Shown piece after piece: positions 21,795-32,307 of a stretch of 64,000 nucleotides of DNA (positions within the stretch are counted from its first letter, which is position 1; each line of letters starts with the position of its first letter). Position numbers and translations under genes: made by a program. The notes beneath the pieces were generated by a model. That model was not told the DNA's origin and made no database searches. It worked only from the letters and a program-made list of their open reading frames with translations. The stretch spans positions 106,867,669 to 106,931,668 of the forward strand of contig OX439036.1 in assembly GCA_949317995.1 (NCBI GenBank), in the 5' to 3' direction. This DNA is from Acholoe squamosa. Lineage: Eukaryota > Annelida > Polychaeta > Phyllodocida > Polynoidae.

Positions 21795-22284
21795 GTTACC
21801 TGGTCTATTCAAGAATGTGCCATATACATATGGGTTATAACTGTAGCTGCATATCTTCCCCCAGTCCCTGGCAGGCCAAGTATCTATATCGAGGTATACT
21901 TTATAAAGGTAGCGCCCCACATATGGGGCCTATCTATCTATCTTTCTATACATATAGACATTAGATCTATACCACACCTTGGCGATACCATAGCTCCCCC
22001 ATTTCTGACTAGGTGGCCAGGAGAGGAATTTGTAGTTCAGGCAAACAGAGAAGAGGGAGAGTTGTATGCCCCCCCCCCCATACAGGAGCATTTCTCTGGT
22101 GGTGGCCACCTGGTGATATGTGGCAAAGGTATGGGGGGTCTGGGGACGAACAGACACATCCTAGCCCCAAGGTGCGGTATAGGTAACAGGTGCATTATAT
22201 GTAGGCTATACTATTATGTAGGTAAATGGGTAGGTGCATGTAGCTGTATGAGGGCACAGGTGGAATATGGGGCATCTATGGTGC
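21795..22284. other. Unassigned intergenic DNA
   Basis: Repeated GTAGGTAAATGGGTAGGTGC-like and TATCTATC phrases; a C-run near 22070. No gene supported. Confidence 0.35.
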
Positions 22285-22330
22285 AGTAGTGGATTTAGAT
22301 GGGGGTTTGGGACGCCCCCCCCCCCCACCC
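22285..22330 (+). mobile_element. M1 element fragment
   Basis: CAGTAGTGGATTTAGATGGG followed by a GACGCCCC C-run resembles an M1 end. The remainder is absent. Confidence 0.4.
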
Positions 22331-22369
22331 TACCTTTTGACTGTAAATAATGTATGTACATTGTTGTAA

Positions 22370-22505
22370 GTATTATATGGAAAATGGGCTCTGCCACTGT
22401 ACATCCCGCGAGTAGTATATGGAAATTGTACTTTGTTACTGTACACTACAGTGTAGTCATATAGTGTGAGTAGTATATGGAAATTGGGCTTTGCCACTGG
22501 ATATA
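22370..22505. repeat. Short degenerate tandem repeat
   Basis: The phrase AGTATATGGAAATTGGGCTT followed by TGCCACTG occurs three times with variation (starts near 22370, 22411, 22468). Confidence 0.6.
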
Positions 22506-22638
22506 TATGTTCACTGATGGAAGACTGCATAATGGAAAGGGTAGAAATAGGGCTCTTCCCTTCTGGGACATGACAAATAAAAGGCACACATGCTATATGG
22601 TGGGTTGTGTATAGAAACACTCAGTCAACATGTGGGAT

Positions 22639-23386
22639 GGGGAACCCTATTGTCGGATATTTCTGTCCCAATGATCCCTCATTTTCCCTTTTCAGAGGAT
22701 TCTCTCATTCATGGATATGGAGTGCATTAATGTCTGTCCCTGTAATATTTATTTTCGCCTTTTAGGCAGTTATGGCGCATGAATGCAGCCGTGGCGAGTG
22801 TACTTGCCGGGGCTGCAGTCATGCATGATATTGAACCTGTGGGATTGCCTACATGAGGTCATGATACATTATGGCACTATGCAACCCTTAAACCTAACTG
22901 CTAATACAAGAGTGCATCATGCCCATTGGTGATCATGATGCAAAGATGAAGTGCTGGCAGGTAGCAAAGTACATGCATCATGCCGACCCTACAGGAGTGT
23001 ATCAACCACTTAGGGGAACCCTATTGTCGGATATTTCTGTCCCAATGATCCCTCATTTTCCCTTTTCAGAGGATTCTCTCATTCATGGATATGGAGTGCA
23101 TTAATGTCTGTCCCTGTAATATTTATTTTCGCCTTTTAGGCAGTCATGGCGCATGAATGCAGCCGTGGCGAGTGTACTTGCCGGGGCTGCAGTCATGCAT
23201 GATATTGAACCTGTGGGATTGCCTACATGAGGTCATGATACATTATGGCACTATGCAACCCTTAAACCTAACTGCTAATACAAGAGTGCATCATGCCCAT
23301 TGGTGATCATGATGCAAAGATGAAGTGCTGGCAGGTAGCAAAGTACATGCATCATGCCGACCCTACAGGAGTGTATCAACCACTTA
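22639..23386. repeat. 374-bp tandem duplication, two near-identical units
   Basis: AACCCTATTGTCGGATATTT occurs at 22643 and 23017 (374 bp apart) and the match continues through the unit, ending at AGTGTATCAACCACTTAGGG in both. Only one difference was noticed (GGCAGTTATGG versus GGCAGTCATGG). Each unit carries the arm B end of one FB element and the start of the next. Either a recent tandem duplication or an assembly artefact. Confidence 0.9.
22765..22884 (+). mobile_element. FB foldback right half (unit 1 of the duplication)
   Basis: Arm B hairpin GCATGAATGCAGCCGTGGCG with its complement GCCGGGGCTGCAGTCATGC. A second copy lies 374 bp downstream at about 23139-23258. No left half is present. 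Confidence 0.6.
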
Positions 23387-23489
23387 GGGTCATCATGATG
23401 CATGAATGTAGCCCTGGAGAGTCACTCACCAGAGCTGCATTCATGCATCACACCCACTGGTCGTCATTGATGCAGTCACTACTAAAGGG
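23259..23489 (+). mobile_element. FB foldback element
   Basis: Left end CCCTTAAACCTAACTGCTAA; TTAA follows the right end at 23490-23493. Arm A retains GATGAAGTGCTGGCAGGTAG but has lost its partner; arm B (23395-23452) is a good hairpin (GAATGTAGCCCTGGAGAGTC). The left ~128 bp also exists upstream as a truncated twin at 22885-23012. Confidence 0.7.
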
Positions 23490-23713
23490 TTAATGCATTA
23501 TTGTAACTGTGTGACAAAAGACATTAATACAACTGTTTTGTTGATAGACTCGCAATACTTTTATGGGCTGCCATTAAGACCAGAAGACAATGGGAAGAAT
23601 AATGGTCGCACACCGAGACCTGAATAGGGAGGTAGCGGCTATAAATGCCTCCCACATACAGACTAGACACAGGAGAGACTGTGCTTGGGGGTGGGGGAGG
23701 ATAATGTAGACCG

Positions 23714-23932
23714 CACTCTAAGCAATAACTGTTAAATCTATCAGGCTTCTCCATAAAACTGAACAGTGAACCACCATTATTGGTTTTCAGGTAAGCAGTG
23801 TGTGTAGTTACTACCATGACGCCCTAGATGGCAGTACAGTGGCACAAGTAATTTCCTTCAAAATAACAACATATAGCTGGTATCTTTGGACAAGGGGTTC
23901 ACCGTTCTTTTGACAGCATTTTTTTAAAGTGC
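23714..23932 (+). mobile_element. M3 element (CACTGTAAA family)
   Basis: Left end CACTCTAAGCAATAACTGTT then AAATCTATCAGGC; core AAACTGAACAGTGAACCACC, AGATGGCAGTACAGTGGCAC and GACAAGGGGTTCACCGTTCT; right end TTTTTTAAAGTGC. Non-coding. Confidence 0.75.
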
Positions 23933-24666
23933 AGAACTATCAATGACCCTAATGTGCTCAGCTATAGTGCAACCCACGTGTCCAACACCTCAGACAACTG
24001 ATAATGGAGCTTTAGGCAAATCTACCAGCTTCAGATAGGATATTGGCAGTAGTTGAATTGCATCTTCCTTTAGAGTCTAGTGGGTCATTTATATGTGCAA
24101 TTATTAACTTGGAAAGATAAACAATGAGTGTCCTTATCATTCTGATATTAAGGTTTCAAAAAGTATGTCATGTCAAAATGGGTGCAAGACAACTTGTGCA
24201 CTCAATGCTTTTCTATGGAGGTGTCAGCTTAGGGTGTCAGCTCTGGGCGCAATACATATGGAGTATGTTTCTTCTTGACAATGACAATGAGTTTTGCCAA
24301 TTTAGCCAGACCTATACTTTCCAAGTTACTTGCGAGTTCAATCGCTTCAACACTTGTATGCTTGTACTGCCTGTTTTGGGTATCGTGGGAATGCCATTTA
24401 AAGCGGCTGCAAAAGTGAAATAAAGTTGATCTACATGTAAATGTTAATGAATCTAAATGGGCTATTTACCATTGCAAATCAGGTCTCCTGAAATCAGGCC
24501 TCCAGTTTATGCTGGTCTGAAATTGAGGCCTAGTAGAGTGAGAATAATCCTTGATTCTACATGTTGGACATGGTCCCATTACTGTTTAACATGTCTATCA
24601 TGTTCAGTCAGTCGTGACGTGATGCCCCACATAACCCTTCATCTACAGGAAAAAAAGTCTGACTGG
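23933..24666. other. Unassigned DNA with a phrase shared with 45940
   Basis: TTTTCTATGGAGGTGTCAGC followed by TTAGGGTGTCA (24210-24240) resembles TTCCTATGCAGGTGTCAGAT followed by TAGGGTGTCA at about 45940-45970, hinting at another dispersed repeat. The 99-codon frame here has no recognised homology. Confidence 0.3.
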
Positions 24667-24670
24667 TTAA

Positions 24671-24889
24671 CCCTTTAAGGGCCGCTGATGCATTAATGTG
24701 TCATGCCCATTGGTCGTCATGCCAGTGCTACCTTCATGCATCATTCAGACCTTGTGGGTTTGATATACTCCTGGAGGGCCATCATGATGCACCAATGAAG
24801 TGCTGGCAAGCAGTATCGCCAGAACTTCATTGGGGCATCATGACGACCAATGGGCATGATGCACTCCTGTATCAGCGGCCCCTAAAGGG
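24671..24889 (-). mobile_element. FB foldback element, TTAA-flanked, one intact arm
   Basis: TTAA at 24667-24670 and 24890-24893. Perfect ends CCCTTTAAGGGCCGCTGATG and CAGCGGCCCCTAAAGGG. Arm A at about 24785-24840 is intact with one mismatch; only the right limb of arm B remains near 24720-24750. Confidence 0.85.
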
Positions 24890-24893
24890 TTAA

Positions 24894-25225
24894 AAAAATA
24901 AAATAATGTAAAAGATTTGGGCCTGTCAGATAAATCAATACAAATGATGAACTGTCCCCATCTGGGACAGAAATAGGTGGTGACCTACATACGGGTTCCA
25001 CACAGGAGGGCCTGGTGAATTAAATAGTGTGTATTTGGGGTGAGGACGAGCAGAATTGAGATTATGGTTCTACTACGGATGAGGAGTTCGGCTAAGGTTA
25101 AATGTAAATATGTAGATTATACCAGGTTATCAGGTGATAAACAATGAGTGTCTGATATTTAGGTGTTATGTATGTGCCAGAATTTAGATATGTGGATACA
25201 ACCATGTGCCGGCACTCAGTTCAAT
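24894..25225. other. Unassigned intergenic DNA
   Basis: No repeat family or coding frame recognised. Confidence 0.35.
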
Positions 25226-25229
25226 TTAA

Positions 25230-25473
25230 CCCTTTAAGGGCCGCTAATGCAGGACTGCATCATGCCTATTGGTTGCAATGATGCACCGATGAAGCGCTGG
25301 CGAGACTGCTCACCAGCACTTCATTGGTGCACCGTACTCACCCTCTGGGAATGTATCAAACCCATAGGGTTGGCAATATGTTTGAATGTAACCCTGGCAA
25401 GTTACTCATCAGGGCCGCTTACTATGACAACCAATGGACATGAGGCTTTAATACAACAGCAGCCCATAAATGG
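25230..25473 (+). mobile_element. FB foldback element, two arms, TTAA-flanked
   Basis: TTAA at 25226-25229 and 25474-25477. Arm A (CACCGATGAAGCGCTGGCGA, CTG loop, complement) at about 25272-25332; arm B at about 25378-25425 decayed. Confidence 0.85.
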
Positions 25474-25477
25474 TTAA

Positions 25478-25768
25478 TCATAAAGGGGGGATGGTTTGGG
25501 AAGGCGTACCCTCCGGGCAAGAGTAGGGTGGATGGAAGTAGAGTGTTGGTGGGTTATCGGGTGATTGATTGGTTATCTATAATTAACCACTGACTTTGGG
25601 GTAAGGCCTCAACACGACACTTGCATGACTCATGCTTCATGCTACATGCCTTAGATAGCACCAGTATTAGCCTTAAGGAGTCAGGTCAGGTACATATAGA
25701 CTTAGCTGTCAAGATTAAGTTACCATGATTAGGTCTATGGCATCAGGCTTGTAGGAAATAGGGTAGAT
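25478..25768. other. Unassigned intergenic DNA
   Basis: No repeat family or coding frame recognised. Confidence 0.35.
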
Positions 25769-25773
25769 TGACT

Positions 25774-26035
25774 CAGGGTTTCCACGTGTCATGGAAAGTC
25801 ATGGATTTAAAAGTTGTCAAGAAAAGTCATGGAATTTCTGCTTGGGTAATGGAAAGTCTTGGAAAATGGGAAAACCGAATATTTATTACAAATAACTTTT
25901 TTCCACCTCAATTGCAGAGATTTTGCCCGGAGGTCAACCCCAATAATGTCCAAATATAGTTAAAAATGTCATGGAAGATTTAGATTTTTGTCATGGAAAT
26001 TTCATGGAAATTTCATGGATTTTGTGGGAACCCTG
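25774..26035. mobile_element. Inverted-repeat element with CAGGGTTTCCAC ends and TGACT duplication
   Basis: Ends CAGGGTTTCCAC and GTGGGAACCCTG form a 12-bp terminal inverted repeat with one mismatch. TGACT occurs at 25769-25773 and 26036-26040. Subterminal GTCATGGAAA/TTTCATGGA motifs are iterated on both sides. 262 bp. CAG-type ends with a 5-bp duplication are compatible with a hAT-like element with short target sites (inference). Confidence 0.8.
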
Positions 26036-26040
26036 TGACT

Positions 26041-26505
26041 CTGGGACGTCCATATACCAACCCATTTATTAGCCATAGAAATCAGTTTGGTGTCAAATTA
26101 TCATTGCTAACTGTTTGAATTGATTAATCATATTGATTTGACCACTTTAATTTCGACCAGTTTAGTACCATTCAAATGGAAAGAAATATCTTGGGCTTCT
26201 GACAATGTAGAAATGACAGCTTATACGGAGGGTACTACGATATTTATAGGTGCATTAAGGTCAGGATGTTCCTTTCCACTGAGGTTAATTAAAGAGGGTT
26301 GAAAGTCAATCAAACTGTATGGTCAAGCTGGTACATGTAGTACCTGCTTAGAGACGCTGCATTGTCATAAAGGAGTGTGACTCAGTTACTATCATGTCAC
26401 AGACTAGAATAGCTCCTCCACCCATTACTCATTAAGGCTTAATGTCAGGTATTATATATAGACACATTCTTAAATGGCAGTGTCTGTCATTGTAGGGTTC
26501 TTAAA
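26041..26505. other. Unassigned intergenic DNA
   Basis: No repeat family or coding frame recognised. Confidence 0.35.
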
Positions 26506-26510
26506 GTAAA

Positions 26511-26929
26511 CCCTGCAAGGACCCCAGTTGCAGGAGTTGATCATGTCCAGAGGTCGGCATGATGCACCAATCAGGTGCTAGCAGAGTTTCAGCACTTCAT
26601 TGGTGCATTATGTCTACATGCTAAGGTTGTATCAACCCTGCAGTGGCGGATCCAGGATTTGGAAAAGGAGGGGGCGCGACCCAAAAGGAGGGGGCGCACC
26701 CCCTATTTTTGGACCAATTTTGGGGTCCAAAATCTGTATTTAAACTCTTAAGTACTGGTCAAAAGGGCAGGGGCACACCCCCGCGCCCCCCTCTAAATCC
26801 GCCACTGACCCTGTAGGGTGGGCATGATGCATGAATGCAGCCCTGGTGGGTTACTTACCAGGGCTGCATTCATGCATCATGACGACCAATGTGCATGAGG
26901 CATCAATGCATATAGCGACCCTTTAAGGG
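26511..26929 (+). mobile_element. FB foldback element carrying a nested M1 element
   Basis: Left end CCCTGCAAGGACCCCAGTTG, right end GCGACCCTTTAAGGG. Arm A (about 26560-26615) decayed, arm B (about 26825-26884) an excellent hairpin. The linker, normally GTATCAACCCTGTAGGGT, is split by the M1 element at 26641-26807. Removing it restores a 246-bp FB copy. Confidence 0.85.
26641..26807 (+). mobile_element. M1 element (CAGTGGCGG family), intact, nested in FB
   Basis: Ends CAGTGGCGGATCCAGGATTT and CTAAATCCGCCACTG. ACCCTG occurs on both sides (26635-26640, 26808-26813). Subterminal AAAAGGAGGGGGCGC repeats. 167 bp, no coding capacity, so mobilised in trans. CAGTG ends and 5-6 bp duplications across copies suggest a hAT-like group (inference). 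Confidence 0.9.
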
Positions 26930-27008
26930 TAATATTGTATAACCCAATTACAAACATGTCACATCCTAGAATAGTTCACCCACTCACCCCTCAGTAAGGT
27001 TTAATGTC

Positions 27009-27011
<3 letters not shown>

Positions 27012-27087
<76 letters not shown>
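27012..27087. repeat. (AT)n microsatellite
   Basis: Uninterrupted TA repeats of about 38 units. Confidence 0.95.
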
Positions 27088-27089
<2 letters not shown>

Positions 27090-27767
27090 TGCACACCTAC
27101 ATAGCAGAGTTTGTCAATACAAGGGCTCTGTACTACATGTCAATAAGGTTCCATTACAGAGGGAAGTGGAGAGGGCAGATAACATGAAGCTTGAAGTTTT
27201 AGATACAACTTGATGAGACTATAGACGGAAAGCAAAGAGGACTGTACCTTTTCTATTTCTTAAAATATATTTCTGATATGATCCTGACAGTAATCCCATA
27301 TGTGTTATTTACCCTTTGAGAGTAATGAATATCAGTCAAATAAAGAATATAATATCACCACATATATTGTGTTTTACTGTTTACTGTATATCTAAAGTCC
27401 TCTCTGTTTTTCAGGTGAGTCCAATTTACTGTTGATGCTGAACAGCTTCCACCAGTCAGGTTGGTATACAGAAAGTTATAGTTGAGGGCAATACAATAAG
27501 CCTATCAGTTGATGTGTATTTAGATAAATGTAAGCTCTGCGAAAGCCGCTCTTGCATTGGTGTATCGCGTAGACCTTTTACTACAAATACACAACAGGTC
27601 TCCAGGAAAAGAAAAACATATTGCTGTTGTTTTAAAATTCTACATTATAAAAATGCCCCCAAAACTATAACAGCTTTCCGGCAATTTTGGGAGAAGGTTT
27701 TCCCCATCATTCCTCACAGAGATTTCTCGTGAGACAGTGCAATATTGTTTCCTGTGGCTTTATTGTC
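27088..27767. other. Unassigned intergenic DNA
   Basis: 27574-27760 has a faint M3-like flavour (ACAACAGGTCTCCAGGAAAA, then ACAGAGATTTCTCGTGAGAC and AGTGCA) but the core blocks are absent. No gene supported. Confidence 0.35.
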
Positions 27768-27819
27768 TTGCAGTGAAGCAGTGTAATTTCAACAATGAAA
27801 TTACACTGCTTGACTGCAA
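27768..27819. repeat. Isolated 24-bp-arm hairpin
   Basis: TTGCAGTGAAGCAGTGTAAT plus TTCA (27768-27791), a 4-nt loop ACAA, and a complementary arm (27796-27819) with a single mismatch. Not part of FB. Could be the remains of a tiny foldback element; the 4-nt loop is short for a microRNA precursor. Confidence 0.8.
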
Positions 27820-28968
27820 AAGTTCATAACAGTCATTTCCTAGACTGTAATTTGTATTTGAACGTCCTTAAGCTGGAAATTATCTGTGGGTTAACCTCAA
27901 GTCAAGTAAAAGTCTATATATTTAGCTCAGTGCACAGATGATTGCATGACATACTACTGTTCTAATTGCCAGGTCACCTAGGCGTACCAACATGGTCTAA
28001 TTCTAACAGCATGAAAAATAAAACAACCAATTAATTATAGAAACATGGCTGAAGGATGTATAAAAAGAAAATCAGTAGAACACTGAGTGGTAGGATAATG
28101 TCGGCATGTCGTGTTGGCGTCCTGAGGGGGATGGTGGTTTGTTGATTGTAGCTGACTGAAATAACATGTTTCCATGGCAACTATTTATAGCCATGGAGCC
28201 AGGAAGCTCTTGAGGATGGTTTTAGGGGATTGATATCAACATCGCCATCAAGTAGTTTCGTGAGATTGGTGCGCAGAAACAGTAGTGCTTTGGATAAAAT
28301 TTCCAGATGGAGAAGCTTTAGGCAGGCGAGTCAACAGAGATGCCACTTTTTAAACTTTCTCTCTGTGAACTTCATAATCCATGAAAAGATATGTTGTCTA
28401 TGCATTAGAAGAAGGGTCATACAAGTAAAAATTAGGTACCAGCCTTTCAAAAGATGATCGAATGTGCCATGGTCATGGATTTTCCTCTTAGTTTGAGTAA
28501 ATGAACATTATCAGAGGCGGATGGAGAAAGGCACGGGAGTAGAGAGGGACATGGGGATACAATCGTTGCTTGGGGAGGGCAGTGGGAAGAAAGAAGTCAA
28601 ACAAAAAGACACAGAATGACTGTGGACGGGGAAGGCATGATAACAGGTGTTGTCCTTTTTTTAGTGTGTAGAGGTAGGTGGAGTAGAATGCTGCAGTTCA
28701 TGACAAAAATACATGTGAGCAGTATTTTCAAGCACCGTCCCCGGGGGAGTGTACCTCATAATTAGTGCCTAAAAATATTCCCACGCCTAAAATTATTCCC
28801 ACGCTCTCAGTGCTTTCACCCATCATGACCATAGTAACATCCTACCCCTCAGTTGTAAGAACATGAATGTCTGATAACATAAAATACACAAGTAGAAAAA
28901 ATGTCAATCCTTTGAAGGTGGGCACAAAAGAAGACCGCCTGTCTGATGTGTTACTATATATAGTGGGG
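27820..28968. other. Unassigned intergenic DNA
   Basis: A small direct repeat CCTAAAAATATTCCCACG/CCTAAAATTATTCCCACG lies at 28769-28803. Otherwise nothing recognised. Confidence 0.35.
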
Positions 28969-28972
28969 TTAA

Positions 28973-29105
28973 CCCTTTAAGGACCGCTGGTGCATTAATG
29001 TATCAAGTCGTCATGATCGTCAGTTACAATCATGCATCACTTGGTTGGTGCATCATGATGACCAATAGGCATGATGCACTCCTGCATTAGCGGCCCTTAA
29101 AGGGT
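28973..29105. mobile_element. FB foldback element, minimal one-arm copy
   Basis: TTAA at 28969-28972, right flank TTTA. Perfect outer ends (CCCTTTAAGGACCGCTGGTG and TTAGCGGCCCTTAAAGGG) but only one poor central palindrome. 133 bp, the shortest copy with both ends well preserved. Confidence 0.75.
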
Positions 29106-29386
29106 TTATGGTCCCATCAAGCCTCTCTCCTTCCCCATATCTAACAATGGTTTGAATGGCAGATGAAGGATTCTGCTCAAAGGTGCATGGATAGGCGAGG
29201 TAGTAGTATATATTGAAAGTGTACTTTGAACACGGCGTTATGGTGAAGGGAGAACAATCCCATCCCCCCGATATCTTGACAAATTTCTCTTTCCTCCGCC
29301 CCTACATAGACCCCTCCCCGTGCCTTCGACGTGTTCCTCACTGAACCCTTCCCACATGCAATTGAAAAGTCATGCCATTGATTAAA
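29106..29386. other. Unassigned intergenic DNA
   Basis: No feature recognised. Confidence 0.3.
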
Positions 29387-30548
29387 TACACAGCCAAAAA
29401 TAACTTTCTTATTTTAAGAAATTATTTCTCATTTTAAGTAAAATTAACTTAAAACAAGTTTGTCTGCCAGGTAACAAAATTTTACTTGAAATCTTGGTAT
29501 GTCCAGCTTACTTGAATTAAGAAATACAATCTTAAGATATAAATTCTTGAATCAAGTAATTTATTCTCAAATCAGGATTCAATTTCCTAGAATATTTCTT
29601 AAAAGAAGTAGATAATTCTCATGGAAGAGGATTATTTCAAGATAAACTTACTCATACTTTTTCTTAATATAAGTTATATTTTCTCATTTTCAGTATTTCA
29701 AAAAAACATTAATTTCCTTGTTTGTAAAGTGGTTATGATTTTTATCTATTATGGAAATGTTTTAGATCAAATAGAAGGTTATCAGTATAGGTGACTCAGT
29801 GACAGAGGATCATCAGATTACATGCAGCTCTTTGAAGCCACATTTTCTTAAGTGAATAACACCTTTATTCAAAGTCTCTGACTTAATGAAAGGCTGTGGC
29901 ACATCCCACCCTTACATTATCATATCATCTACGCAAAAGGTGTTTAGCTTCCTTTATGCCTTGAATTTCCCTCAATTAACTATCAGACCAATGGACCTGA
30001 TACTAAATTAATTCCAAATAAGTTTCCTTCAGTTTTCACTTTATCTTACCACATCTAATATTTTAGGACCGAGTTTAAGCTAGGAATTTGTACTTTGTAT
30101 TGCAAATAATTCACCATAACAGGTAGTGCTGGCACCTAGTGGCAGATTACATAATTTTCTCATTTTAAGAAAATAATACTTATCTGGCATGTGAGAAAAT
30201 ATTCCTTGGTCAATTTCTAACAAGATCTTAGTTCTACCTTTTACTAGATGTAAGAAAATACTTCTAGTTTAATAAATCTCATATTAAGAAATTAGACTTT
30301 CTTGTTTTAAGATATAAGATAAATAATGTTACCTGGTGGACAAAACTACCAATTTTGAGAAATTTTCTTAAGAAAAATAATCTTGAAAACTCAAATCAAG
30401 AAGGCAGCTCAAGATTTGTTCTAAACTTGATGTTTCTTTAAGACAAGATGACTGATGAATCTTATAACCAGAATTTTTCTTATAACTAGAAAAGATTTCT
30501 TATATCAAGTTTATTTTCTTGGATAAGAAAATTATTTTTAGCTGTGTA
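29387..30548. mobile_element. AT-rich 1.16-kb inverted-repeat element with TACACAGC ends
   Basis: Left end TACACAGCCAAAAATAACTT then TCTTA; the reverse complement of the right end gives TACACAGCTAAAAATAATTT then TCTTA, a terminal inverted repeat of about 25 bp with two mismatches. Motifs of the AAGAAA/TTTCTTA type are iterated throughout, and many pair across the element. No ORF. The TA at each extremity could be a TA target duplication (Tc1/mariner style), which is inference. Confidence 0.75.
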
Positions 30549-30888
30549 CTAAAATGCGATTTAAAACTCATGAAGTGTTTGGCACGTCTTCTCCCTGAGT
30601 TGTTCACCTGGCCGTGAGCTGCTCAGAGCTGCTCTAGTACATTGATAACACGCCAGGGGGCAGCACTACTCACCTTCCACTCCACCCACTCCAACCACGG
30701 GCTGTTATCCCCTCCTCCCCACTAACATACACTCTTACTCTTGTCAGTCTAGTCCAGAAGGGGACTGTTATATCATTCAACAACCCTAAATTACCTGAGA
30801 TCAGTTTTACATCTTTGGCTAGTAGAGGGTGCGTGTGTTTCTGTCGGAGTTGGGAGGGGGGGGGGGTCAAGGAGAGGTTGTCATTGTA
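30549..30888. other. Unassigned intergenic DNA
   Basis: Contains GAGCTGCTCAGAGCTGCTC near 30617, a phrase seen repeatedly elsewhere, and a G-run near 30857. Confidence 0.3.
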
Positions 30889-30965
30889 GGTGCGGACAAT
30901 GCCTTAGTTCATCATCCCCATTGGTCGTCATGATGTAGGAATGGGCATGATGTGGTAGCGGCAGT
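30889..30965. mobile_element. FB foldback fragment
   Basis: TTCATCATCCCCATTGGTCG, TCATGATG, GGGCATGATG and GTAGCGGC are outer-end pieces of FB with the arms deleted. Confidence 0.45.
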
Positions 30966-31284
30966 TCAAGTTTTGATAGTGAGTAGAGGATTGGCTGGGG
31001 TTTGACACTTCTAGGCCTTGGGTTGGGGAGGCAAAGAGGGTTACAGGTTAATTGTAGCTGATGGGGGATTGCTGCAGTTGGCCCCTGTTGGCACACATTG
31101 GATGTGTGGGAGGGGTAACTATTTAACAGATACATAGTGCCTCTAGATTCAGATCCCCTACCCGTCATGACATATACCAATTCAGTTCTGACTTTTCCAA
31201 GGATGAATGTCTTATTCGTTTACCTTGGCTTCAGGGATTTTCAAGTACCTTCAAATTGAATTTTGAAGTTGCACTTCAATGTGA
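30966..31284. other. Unassigned intergenic DNA
   Basis: No feature recognised. Confidence 0.3.
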
Positions 31285-31374
31285 CATCAGGCCAACCCTC
31301 TGGGATTGCAGCAACCCATAGGGCTGGCATGATGCATTAAGGCTTTATAGACCTTTTAAGGGTAAATAGTTCTA
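31285..31374. mobile_element. FB foldback fragment (linker and right end)
   Basis: CATCAGGCCAACCCTCTGGG, GCAACCCATAGGGCTGGCAT, GATGCATTAA and TAGACCTTTTAAGGG. Arms missing. Confidence 0.5.
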
Positions 31375-32061
31375 GCAGGGTTAAGGTGGGCTGGGGAGGG
31401 GGGTGAGGAGTGCCTGGGTAGGGGCCAAAGAGGGGTTATATGAAGGTGAGGAGAAGGGTTGGGTTCAAGGCTGCCTGCAATCTCACACCCTCAGACACAA
31501 CCCACAATCAGACAATGATAGTGTTATGTTACTTATCATACATTAATGTCCTTCTAGGTGGCAATCAATGTCTTAATCCCCGATGTGTGATGGTAGTATG
31601 GCTGATGGCTCCGAGATGCCACACTTATCTAAGTATACTGGCACAATGCACATTCACGATTCATCAATTTCCTGGGAAATTGGTTCTGCACTGCAAACAT
31701 CACCTATACTAGCCTTTTCAGGCATATCTTAAGGGACTTGCCTTTAGAAAAGTACCATGTGATCATTGCCTGATGCTCAACAGGTTTCTCAACTCCCCCC
31801 CCCCTTCCACTTCCGCCTACTTGTACTATGCGTGAATTGAACCTAATCAGTCTTGTAATTCCCAATAGTAGAAAAAAAGGGCTGATAATTCTATCATAAA
31901 ATTACACCCAATTAGGCTTGTAAAACTTGCAGCACCCACCCCCCCCCCCACTATACTTCCTGCCAATAAGCTGTTCCTGCCCCCCCCCCCAAACACACAC
32001 ACACACACACACACATCCCTCCCTGAGGGCTCTCCTGCCTGGTGCCGTACTGTGGCGTGTA
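31375..32061. other. Unassigned DNA with C homopolymers and a short (CA)n
   Basis: C-runs near 31795, 31938 and 31980; (CA)n at 31992-32014. No gene supported. Confidence 0.4.
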
Positions 32062-32065
32062 TTAA

Positions 32066-32307
32066 CCCTTTAAGAGCCGCTGCTGAATCAATCCATCATG
32101 CGGCCGGCATGATGCATGAATCTAGCCCTGACGAGTCACTCGCCAGGGCTCAACATGGGTCGACCCTACGGAAAAGAGACACAAACTCTCGGAGAGTCGG
32201 CATGATCCTCGAATGAAGTGGTAGCGGGCAGTCTTGCCAGCACTTCCTTGGTGCATCATGCCGACCTATGGGCATGATGCACTCCTGCATCAGCGGCCCT
32301 TGGAGGG
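32066..32307 (-). mobile_element. FB foldback element, two arms
   Basis: TTAA at 32062-32065. Arm B comes first (GAATCTAGCCCTGACGAGTC, ACTCGCCAGGGCT), then arm A (GAATGAAGTGGTAGCGGGCA ... CAGCACTTCCTTGGTGC). Right end GCGGCCCTTGGAGGG. Confidence 0.8.

Noticed and set aside
22919..23493. CRISPR-like direct repeats
   Set aside because: The direct repetition is a 374-bp tandem duplication; there are no short repeats with regular unique spacers, and the DNA is animal-like.
27405..27430. Possible splice signal TTTTTCAGGTGAGT
   Set aside because: An acceptor directly abutting a donor leaves no exon, and no flanking coding frame fits.
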